Below are positions 1 to 5,719 of a stretch of 9,529 nt of DNA, piece by piece (positions within the stretch are counted from its first letter, which is position 1; each line of letters starts with the position of its first letter). The stretch covers positions 1-9,529 of the forward strand of contig CAZKUN010000314.1 in assembly GCA_964555935.1 (NCBI GenBank). Direction: 5' to 3'. A program made the position numbers and the translations under genes. The notes under the pieces were generated by a model. That model was not told the DNA's origin. It ran no database searches and worked only from the letters and a program-made list of their open reading frames with translations. This DNA is from CAZKUN01 sp964555935 (GTDB lineage: Bacteria; Armatimonadota; Zipacnadia; Zipacnadales; VGFC01).

Positions 1-1253
1 GTGCCCACGCGCCCTGGGCTGACCTTCTCCCACCAGGGGTCGAGCTGGGGGTATTCCTCATGCAGGAACAGCGCAACACGGCTCCATAATCCCATGATCC
101 CGCGTCGCTGCGGCGCGGGGGTCCAAGCGAAAACGGCTCTCTCGAAGAGAACGCGGGTGAGATGGCCGCGGTTGTCGTCGGCGGTGGCCTCACGTATCGA
201 TGCGACGTTGATCCGCAGCCACTGATCCATGAGAGCAATGGCATCCCCGTGGTGCCCGAACGCCCCCATTTTCCGGGCCACTCGAACGTATGCGCTGTGG
301 AGGTCGAAGATGCTGTATTGCCCGCGCCGGCTTGCCTCGCCGAATCGTCGTGTGGCTTCGCGCGAGTACGCCAGGTATTGATCATCTCTTCCGAGCCAGC
401 GCGCAGAAGCATATCTGCCGATCGGGGAGACAGACGCGGAGACGGGCTTGCCGTCCTCGTCATGGATGGGCTCGAAGAAGAGAGGTATGAGTTCGCCCCC
501 TCCCGGATAGTGTGTCGCTGTGATCAGCAGGACGCAGATGAGGCTGGCCTGGATGACCGTGAGCGGGTTGCGGGGCTGGGACACGAGTTGCTCCATCATC
601 GCCTTGACGGCCGGTACCGCCTCGGCCATAGCCGCCATCATCTCCGCGGGATCGACCAAGCCAGGTACTCCGTTGATGAGTTCGACCAGTGGCTTGTATT
701 GGGCGGGGAATCCCTCCCACCACGGCATCGGGTGGTGCCATGGCCCCCATCTCTCCGAGGCGGCTCGTGCCTGCGGCAGGAGACTCTCGAGATCGGCGGG
801 CACGGCTCCCGCCTTGCCGTAACACTCCGCCGCGTAGACCATCTGCCGCCCCGAATCCGGGGCGATGACTGCAGGGCCCTCGGTGGTGGCGTTCCGCTGC
901 TCAATGGCGATCCGGTGAGGTTCCCAGATGATGTCGCCGAGGACTTCCCATTCGCCCTGGTTCTTGGCGAGAAGAGCCGCCTGATCGGCCATTTGGTCGA
1001 TTGCCGGTCCGCACTCGTAACGCAGCTCCTCGACTCGCGCGNNNNNNNNNNCGACATCGAGGATCGCCACCATCCGGCCGAGATCCTCATCGCGGGCGGC
1101 CTGGGCGAACTGCCGCTCTGCCCAACGCCAACCAGCAGCCGGGTCCTTCTCAAACAGCTCCCCGAGCCGGTCAAGGGTCTGGTCCTGGGCAAGTGAGGGA
1201 GAACCGATAAGCGCAATGAGGACCAACAATGGGCTAATACGGCGGATGGGCAT
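1..1253 (-). CDS. Secreted or membrane-anchored protein of unknown function (3' end outside window; crosses N gap)
   Basis: The minus strand is open from ATG at 1253 to the left edge (417 codons, no stop). The start has a GGAGG ribosome binding site (1259-1263) five bases upstream. The protein begins MPIRRISPLLVLIALIG followed by SPSLAQDQ, a typical Sec signal peptide with likely cleavage after residue 22 (LA-QD). The mature part is helical-looking and rich in Ala, Glu, Arg and Trp. A second hydrophobic stretch at about residues 231-247 (LTVIQASLICVLLITAT) could be a membrane segment. The frame passes through ten N at residues 68-71 and is the same on both sides, so the gap may be close to its true size or differ by a multiple of three. 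Later features are a GRYASARWLGRDDQYLAYSREA stretch broken here as GRYASARWLG then RDDQYLAYSREA, and a Trp-rich end (LDPWWEKVSPG). I do not recognise a family. The overlapping plus-strand ORFs lack a signal peptide or ribosome binding site and look like shadows. Confidence 0.82.
   Translation of the reverse strand, partial: MPIRRISPLLVLIALIGSPSLAQDQTLDRLGELFEKDPAAGWRWAERQFAQAARDEDLGRMVAILDVXXXXARVEELRYECGPAIDQMADQAALLAKNQGEWEVLGDIIWEPHRIAIEQRNATTEGPAVIAPDSGRQMVYAAECYGKAGAVPADLESLLPQARAASERWGPWHHPMPWWEGFPAQYKPLVELINGVPGLVDPAEMMAAMAEAVPAVKAMMEQLVSQPRNPLTVIQASLICVLLITATHYPGGGELIPLFFEPIHDEDGKPVSASVSPIGRYASARWLGRDDQYLAYSREATRRFGEASRRGQYSIFDLHSAYVRVARKMGAFGHHGDAIALMDQWLRINVASIREATADDNRGHLTRVLFERAVFAWTPAPQRRGIMGLWSRVALFLHEEYPQLDPWWEKVSPGRVG
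1042..1051. other. Assembly gap (10 N)
   Basis: Ten consecutive N lie inside the first minus-strand gene. The reading frame is continuous across the gap as drawn, but ten is a common placeholder length, so the real number of missing bases is unknown. Confidence 0.97.
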
Positions 1254-1333
1254 GTAGACCTCCGGAGACGAGTGCGGATGTGGTCAGGCAACTCGGTGCT
1301 CCCCGGCGCCGTCATCGCCGCCGATGGTTCCAG

Positions 1334-1367
1334 GGAAGGTTCGCGTGGACGATCCGAACTCCCTTCC
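1334..1367. promoter_or_regulatory. Interrupted inverted repeat in the divergent intergenic region
   Basis: The 279 bases between the divergent starts at 1253 and 1533 hold no convincing gene. They include an imperfect hairpin: GGAAGG (1334-1339) pairs with CCTTCC (1362-1367) and TTCG (1340-1343) pairs with CGAA (1355-1358), with a three-base bulge (1359-1361) and an 11-base loop. A TTGACG at 1368-1373 directly after it resembles a -35 box, but no good -10 follows at 16-18 bases. It could be an operator or a 5' leader structure for the glycosyltransferase gene, or chance in GC-rich DNA. Confidence 0.25.
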
Positions 1368-1532
1368 TTGACGTGCTGTTGCATGGAGACGGGACGCAGC
1401 CGCGGCCTGGCCTCCTAGAGCGAATCCAGGTCCAGTGTGAGAGGAGCGCATGAAGGCGTTCTGATAGAGGGACTGGAGCGAGATGAGAAGATCAGAGGCG
1501 CGGCGAAGGTTGGTTCCAAGGAGACGAGAGTG

Positions 1533-2819
1533 ATGAAGGACGACAGAATGGACGTCGGTCGCGCGCCGCTCAACATCATACTGGGTCCCGCCGGTAGCTC
1601 CGGTGACGTGCATCCGATGGTGGGTATCGGCAAGGCGCTGAAGCAGCGCGGACACGCGGTTACGGTCGCTACCAACCCGCACTTTGGGGAGCTGATCCAA
1701 CGAGCCGGGCTCGACTTCGAGCCGGTCGGCACGGCTCAGGGCTACCACGACGCGCTGCGGGACCCGGGCATGTGGCAGGGGACTCGCGGGTTCTCGACCG
1801 TGCTGCGATACGTGGCGCCGATGGTCCGCGAGGGTTACGAGGTGACGAGGCGGCTCTGCCGGCGCGAGCCGACCGTCATGGTCGGACAGATGCTTGGGCT
1901 CGGGATGCGCATCGCGCGCGAAAAGCTGAACGTGCCGATGGCGAGCACGCACCTGCAGCCGGCGTGCTTCGCGAGCAGCCATCAGCCGGCGGAGACGGTG
2001 TTCCCCATCCCGGACTGGTCACCCGTTTGGATGAACCGGATCTTCACCCGCCTACTCGAGGCGGTGACGGATCGACAACTTGCGCCCGTGGTCAATCCGA
2101 TCCTCGAGGAACTGGACCTGCCCGCCGCGCGGCGGATCATCACGGACTGGGTCCATTCGCCAGACCGCGTCATCGGCATGTTCCCCGACTGGTACGCGCC
2201 GCAGCAACCGGACTGGCCGCCTCAGACGATTCTGACAGGCTTCCCGCTCTACGATGAGGACGATGTGGTGGAGTTCCCCGCGGAGGTCGATGAGTTCATC
2301 GAGAGCGGCGAGCCGCCGCTCGTCTTCACGCCTGGCTCGGCGAACATCCATGGGGAGGCGTTCTTCGTGGCCGCGGCGGACGCTTGCGAGCGGCTGGGAC
2401 GCAACGGGATACTACTGACGCGATACCCCGATCAGTTGCCGACCGATCTACCCAGCCGCGTCAGGCACTTCGACTACGTGCCCTTCGGGCGTCTGCTGCC
2501 GCGGTGCGCGGCGCTAATCTGTCACGGTGGCATCGGCAGCGTCGCCCAGGGGTTGAAAGCCGGCATCCCCCAACTCGTGATGCCGCTCTCGTTCGACCAA
2601 CCAGACAACGCCGCGAGACTGCGACGCCTGGGCGTCGGCGCGTCGCTGAAGCCGAGGCGCTTCACGGGCGCGCGGGTGGCGAGAGTGATAGGAGACCTGC
2701 TGGCGTCAGAGGAAGTTGCCCGAGCGTGCGCGGCGGCGGCAGACCGGATGAGGCAGGGAAATCCCGTGCAGGAGACGTGCGACGCGATCGAGGCGTTGGC
2801 TGAGGGTTGGCGCTATTGA
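1533..2819 (+). CDS. RhlB-like family 1 glycosyltransferase
   Basis: The 428-residue protein is a GT-B fold, nucleotide-sugar dependent glycosyltransferase that moves a sugar to a lipid or small-molecule acceptor, probably on the inner face of the membrane. The N-terminal domain has the family loop GPAGSSGDVHPMVGIGKAL (residues 18-36). The C-terminal donor-binding domain has FTPGS (265-269), HGGIGS (331-336) and FDQPDNA (354-360), as in UDP/dTDP-sugar transferases. The middle segment WVHSPDRVIGMFPDWYAP (206-223), continuing to GFPLYD, closely recalls rhamnosyltransferase RhlB of Pseudomonas, which from memory has nearly the same length (426). Start chosen at ATG 1533: AAGGAG at 1518-1523 lies nine bases upstream. 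The open frame extends back to 1437 but that part has no family similarity. No RhlA or sugar-nucleotide gene is adjacent, so the acceptor is unknown; sterol or polyketide-type glycosyl transfer is also possible. The 3' end overlaps the convergent membrane ORF by seven bases. Confidence 0.9.
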   Translation: MKDDRMDVGRAPLNIILGPAGSSGDVHPMVGIGKALKQRGHAVTVATNPHFGELIQRAGLDFEPVGTAQGYHDALRDPGMWQGTRGFSTVLRYVAPMVREGYEVTRRLCRREPTVMVGQMLGLGMRIAREKLNVPMASTHLQPACFASSHQPAETVFPIPDWSPVWMNRIFTRLLEAVTDRQLAPVVNPILEELDLPAARRIITDWVHSPDRVIGMFPDWYAPQQPDWPPQTILTGFPLYDEDDVVEFPAEVDEFIESGEPPLVFTPGSANIHGEAFFVAAADACERLGRNGILLTRYPDQLPTDLPSRVRHFDYVPFGRLLPRCAALICHGGIGSVAQGLKAGIPQLVMPLSFDQPDNAARLRRLGVGASLKPRRFTGARVARVIGDLLASEEVARACAAAADRMRQGNPVQETCDAIEALAEGWRY

Positions 2820-3085
2820 CCGGCGGCGTCGACGGCAGCGCGGATCGCGTGGACGCGTTGCTTGAGCGCTTCGTGGATGCAGTAGAGCCCGGGCAACCCC
2901 GCCGCGATCACCCAAACACCGGATAGATCGACCGCCAGACGAATCAGGACAGCCCATCCGGCCGCGGCGTAGAAGGCGATGGCGGCGTTCGCGAGATGGG
3001 CCCGGAATGTCGCCCACAGCGGCACGTCGCCGGCCAGGTGGGAGATGACGGACACCAACAGGCAGTTCATGACGTGGTAGGTCAC
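2813..3085 (-). CDS. C-terminal part of an orphan membrane sensor-like domain (downstream half of a frameshifted gene)
   Basis: This 90-residue ORF can start at GTG 3085, which overlaps the stop of the upstream ORF in the sequence GTGA. It has no Shine-Dalgarno sequence of its own. It encodes two or three membrane helices (about residues 5-18, 33-50 and 54-68) and a basic helical tail (ALKQRVHAIRAAVDAAGQ). The segment around GVWVIAAGLPGLYCIHEALK aligns with VGYWVFALGVPFAWVVHWAM in the HD-GYP protein encoded at 5720-7645 (residues 212-231), and both continue into a charged linker. In the HD-GYP protein this linker leads to the catalytic domain; here translation stops at TAG 2813-2815. The similarity continues upstream of the GTG in this frame (codons for AGALAAA), which suggests that the true gene is the upstream ORF plus this one joined by a frameshift. 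If translated separately it would depend on coupling. Confidence 0.6.
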   Translation of the reverse strand: MTYHVMNCLLVSVISHLAGDVPLWATFRAHLANAAIAFYAAAGWAVLIRLAVDLSGVWVIAAGLPGLYCIHEALKQRVHAIRAAVDAAGQ

Positions 3086-3564
3086 GGCGGCCGCGAGGGC
3101 CCCAGCCCGAAGGCAACCGTGACGCCCTGGCCCCTGCCGCCGGCAAGAATGTATGCAGTTCCGGCCGCCCCGGTCGTCACCACCAGGCTAGTCACGGCGA
3201 AGATGATGACCAGAAGCGGGTTGCGCTGGCCTTCGGGGTTGAACACGACCAGAGCGAGGCCGCTGGCCGCCGCTGCTACGCAGGCCTCGCCGACCCCGAG
3301 AGACATCAACGCGGCGAACACGATGACCACTCCCGTGGAGACGGTGCTCGTCTTGGAGAGACGTATGCGCTGGGACCCGCAGAGGAACGCGGCGACGGAG
3401 GCGACGAATGCGGCGAGGCCGTTGAGTCCCACGTGGCTCACGCAAGAGGCCACCAGGAGCGCCGCGCCCGCGATGCCAATGAGGGCCACGAAGGCCACCG
3501 CGGGCGCGGGGAGCGCAAGCTTATTCAGTTTGGCGCCCTCATCGCGGCGGCTATTCGGAGGCAT
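3082..3564 (-). CDS. N-terminal part of an orphan MASE-like membrane sensor domain (upstream half of a frameshifted gene)
   Basis: The 160-residue protein starts at ATG 3564 behind AAAGGA (3573-3578, eight-base spacer). After a short charged cytoplasmic start (PPNSRRDEGAKLNK) it has about four hydrophobic helices: near 19-38, 45-62, 73-105 (probably two passes) and 118-140. It resembles the N-terminal membrane half of the HD-GYP protein in this window. Aligning residues from GSQRIRL onward with ASKRITL (HD-GYP residues 55-61) gives by hand about 28 identities in 82 positions with one gap, including QRNPLL against QRQPLF. Such multi-helix sensor regions (MASE type) usually precede HD-GYP or GGDEF domains; no output domain follows here. 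The last residues (GLGPSRPP) depart from the paralog and end at TGA 3082-3084, whereas the -1 frame carries the similarity on. It is therefore likely the first part of a frameshifted gene of about 250 codons. Confidence 0.65.
   Translation of the reverse strand: MPPNSRRDEGAKLNKLALPAPAVAFVALIGIAGAALLVASCVSHVGLNGLAAFVASVAAFLCGSQRIRLSKTSTVSTGVVIVFAALMSLGVGEACVAAAASGLALVVFNPEGQRNPLLVIIFAVTSLVVTTGAAGTAYILAGGRGQGVTVAFGLGPSRPP
3085..3110 (-). other. Probable -1 frameshift site joining the two membrane ORFs
   Basis: Read on the minus strand, this stretch contains GGGCTGGGGCCC. In the upstream frame it gives GLGPSRPP and a stop. One extra G in either G run would give GLGALAAAVTYHV or GAGALAAAVTYHV, which aligns with SATAVVVAVAIYW of the HD-GYP paralog (residues 147-159) and runs straight into the downstream ORF. 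A one-base deletion in a G run (real mutation or sequencing error) explains the pattern best. The heptamer G GGG CCC is not a classical slippery X XXY YYZ site, so programmed slippage is less likely. Confidence 0.55.
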
Positions 3565-3683
3565 CGCGGCTGTCCTTTCTCCCTGCCAGCTGACTGGTGT
3601 TCGGTATCACTCGGCGGATAAGATATCGTTGCGCGGCGTCGTGCTTAGAGGCGAAGCTACAGGCGCGTCAGTGATTGCCCCTC
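3565..3683. other. Short intergenic spacer between peptidase stop and membrane ORF start
   Basis: These 119 bases follow the peptidase stop and precede the co-oriented membrane ORF. Besides the AAAGGA ribosome binding site at 3573-3578 I see an AT-richer patch (GATAAGATATCGTT, 3616-3629) that could hold a -10 element on the minus strand. I find no stem with a T run that would be a convincing terminator. The two genes could be co-transcribed. Confidence 0.3.
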
Positions 3684-5501
3684 TCAGTCCCTCGGTTTCG
3701 GCCCGTGCTCGCCGAAGTAAATGGCGAAGTCCTCGCCGTAGATCGGGAGCAGCGACGTGTCGGCGCCGCAGGCCCACTGCGGCCACCAAGATGACCCCCC
3801 ATAGCCACTCCACGACAGATCGAGGACGGGCTGATAGGCTTCGGCCGGCGGCGGGGGACTGAGGATGGGCTCCCAGACGAGATTCTCGCCGCTGAGCGTC
3901 CCTCCGGAGCTGCCGGACGGAGGGGCGTCGGCGCCCAGGGGCGGCGGCACGGGTCGAGGTGTCGGCTCCCAGACCAGGTTGTCGCCCTGGACAAAGGACG
4001 GAACGGGCGCGATGCCATAGGAGCCGTCGTCGGCCTCAAGCACGACGGGGGACATCGCGTAGTCGGCGGAGGTTATCTTACATCTCAGGGCGTCGATGAC
4101 AGAGATGTAGCCCGCGCCCTGCCAGAGAGGGCCGTATTCCTTCGAGCGCTTGGCCGTCAGCATCAGACGCGTCTTGACGGTGTCAGGCGTGATGTCGGGA
4201 TCTTGGTCAAGCATCAGCGCGCACGCGCCGGACACGACCGCGGCTGCCATGCTAGTCCCGCTCAGGACGAAGTACTCCGACTCTTTGCGCGCATCCCCCC
4301 TGGGGTGGCGCATGTAGTCTTTGAGCGGCAGCACGTTGCTGCAGTTGTAGTTCTCCTCGATCCGAGATTTCTTCCGGCGAGCCGCGACGATGCGATTGCC
4401 GGGAGCGACAACGTCGGGTTTGGCGACATGGTCGATGGCGGTCGGGCCGCGCCCGCTGAAGCCGCAGATCTCGTCGTCGCGGATGTCATCCGTGCCCATG
4501 GTGTTGATCGCGCCGACGGTGATCACCAGCGGATCATTTCCAGGGCTGAAGATCGTTGAGTAGCCCTTGTAGCCCCAGTTTCCGGCGGAGACGACCACTA
4601 CGATGCCCTTGCGCCACGCGTACTCGGTGGCCAGGCACAGGGGGTCGGTGTAGTGCGATTCGGCAATGGGGTGGCCCAGAGACAGGTTGATCACGCCGAT
4701 GTCGAGCTTGTCTTTGCGCTCGACACACCACTCGATGGCACTTATCACGTCGCTGACGTACCCGAAACCGGACTCGTCGAGGACTCGACAGTTCACAATG
4801 TCAGCCGCCGGAGCGACGCCCGTGAAGTGGCGGTAGAACTTACGCTCCCGCTTCAGTTGCGTCATCAGCCCAGTACCGCTGATGATGCCTGAGACGTGGG
4901 TGCCATGCCCACACCTGTCGTTCTTGAACCACTTGTCATCTTCTTTGACCCAGTCGTAGCCTCCGATAATGCTGCCGGCACCGGCTTTCATGGCTTCTTC
5001 CCAGCGGCCCGCCGAGATGGCCCTCTTCGCCTTTGCCGTGTGTTTGCGGCTGATGAAATCGCCATGCACGGTAACTCCACTGTCGATAACGGCAACCGAA
5101 ACACCGTCGCCGGTGGCGCCGGCGCGCCACGCATCGGGAGCGCCGATGGACGGGACCGCGCTGTCGAGCATCTTCTTGACGCCGGCGTCGGAGGAGAGTC
5201 GGCTGACGCTCGGGAGGGAACCGAGATCGGCGAGCTTCGCGGCGGGAATGGAGCCCGCGAACCCGCGGATCGACTTGAACTCGCTCCGCACCTTGCCGCC
5301 CAGCTTGGCGAACTCAGTCTTCGCGTTGGCGAGCCGCCCATCGCGTGCCTGGACGATCACTGACAGCTCACCCTCGAGCACGCCGTCACGGCAGATCGAC
5401 GCGAGATTCGCGTCCATCTTGCTTAGATGGGGTAGTTCAGCGTGAGCGGTGCATAGGATGAAAGAGCAGATGAGGAGGACGAGAACTGCGCGGAACGGCA
5501 T
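3684..5501 (-). CDS. Secreted S8 (subtilisin-like) serine peptidase with Pro-rich tail repeats
   Basis: A 605-residue exported protease. The start at ATG 5501 has AAGGAG (5509-5514) seven bases upstream and gives a clean Sec signal peptide (MPFRAVLVLLICSFILCTAHA, cleavage near 21). The frame is open for 70 more codons upstream, but these are basic, without membrane or domain character. Residues about 44-100 look like an I9-type inhibitory propeptide. The catalytic triad is complete: Asp140 (AVIDSG), His199 (GHGTHVSG) and Ser417 (SGTSMAAA), with oxyanion Asn308 (VVSAGNWG). An insert at about 372-410 (RRKKSRIEENYNC to ARKESEY) lies before the Ser motif. The C-terminal 130 residues are Pro/Gly/Trp-rich and repeat the motif G(D/E)NLVWEP at 506-513 and 538-545, followed by an aromatic stretch (LSWSGYGGSSWWPQW). 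The likely role is degradation of extracellular or periplasmic protein. The gene is divergent from the HD-GYP gene, with 218 bases between the two starts. Confidence 0.93.
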   Translation of the reverse strand: MPFRAVLVLLICSFILCTAHAELPHLSKMDANLASICRDGVLEGELSVIVQARDGRLANAKTEFAKLGGKVRSEFKSIRGFAGSIPAAKLADLGSLPSVSRLSSDAGVKKMLDSAVPSIGAPDAWRAGATGDGVSVAVIDSGVTVHGDFISRKHTAKAKRAISAGRWEEAMKAGAGSIIGGYDWVKEDDKWFKNDRCGHGTHVSGIISGTGLMTQLKRERKFYRHFTGVAPAADIVNCRVLDESGFGYVSDVISAIEWCVERKDKLDIGVINLSLGHPIAESHYTDPLCLATEYAWRKGIVVVVSAGNWGYKGYSTIFSPGNDPLVITVGAINTMGTDDIRDDEICGFSGRGPTAIDHVAKPDVVAPGNRIVAARRKKSRIEENYNCSNVLPLKDYMRHPRGDARKESEYFVLSGTSMAAAVVSGACALMLDQDPDITPDTVKTRLMLTAKRSKEYGPLWQGAGYISVIDALRCKITSADYAMSPVVLEADDGSYGIAPVPSFVQGDNLVWEPTPRPVPPPLGADAPPSGSSGGTLSGENLVWEPILSPPPPAEAYQPVLDLSWSGYGGSSWWPQWACGADTSLLPIYGEDFAIYFGEHGPKPRD

Positions 5502-5675
5502 AGGGACTCTCCTTCGAGTACCGGACATATGATCCGCCATTCGGAGCGTCGGCCGCGACGACTTCGCCTTGACCGGTCGCACACGATGGTGTTTGCCGCG
5601 CTCATGTATCGAGGCTGTAACGCCTGCCAGAACTTGCCCCGAATTCTCGTTCGCCCGGCTGGGCCGCGCACGGTG

Positions 5676-5684
5676 TGGTATAAG
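5676..5684 (+). promoter_or_regulatory. Candidate extended -10 promoter for the HD-GYP gene
   Basis: TGGTATAAG at 5676-5684 fits an extended -10 (TGn followed by TATAAG) on the plus strand. Transcription would begin near 5691, leaving a leader of about 29 bases before ATG 5720. No good -35 box lies 16-18 bases upstream, which extended -10 promoters often tolerate. The rest of the 218-base region between the divergent starts (5502-5719) shows no gene. I could not assign a clear promoter for the minus-strand peptidase. Confidence 0.4.
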
Positions 5685-5719
5685 GACTCCACGGACGGCA
5701 ATAACTCGCACGTTAGGAA

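Noticed and set aside
162..1196. Plus-strand ORF of 344 codons
   Set aside because: It lies antisense to the minus-strand gene that has a signal peptide and a good ribosome binding site. It also crosses the N gap, has no recognisable domain, and has an Arg/Gly/Leu-rich composition typical of shadows in GC-rich DNA.
638..1384. Minus-strand ORF of 248 codons in another frame
   Set aside because: It overlaps the better-supported minus-strand gene starting at 1253 and has a low-complexity Arg/Ser/Pro-rich product without domain signals.
1437..1532. N-terminal extension of the glycosyltransferase to 1437
   Set aside because: It has no family similarity, and ATG 1533 has AAGGAG at good spacing.
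3085..3110. Programmed ribosomal frameshift signal
   Set aside because: The heptamer does not match the X XXY YYZ pattern and I see no strong downstream stem. A deletion in a G run or a sequence error is simpler.
2996..3862. Plus-strand ORF of 288 codons
   Set aside because: It is antisense to the membrane ORF and the peptidase tail, rich in Ala/Thr/Arg, and has no domain. The minus-strand reading gives clear membrane helices and paralogy.
5502..5711. N-terminal extension of the S8 peptidase to 5711
   Set aside because: The extra 70 residues are basic and precede a perfect signal peptide with its own AAGGAG site, so ATG 5501 is the start.
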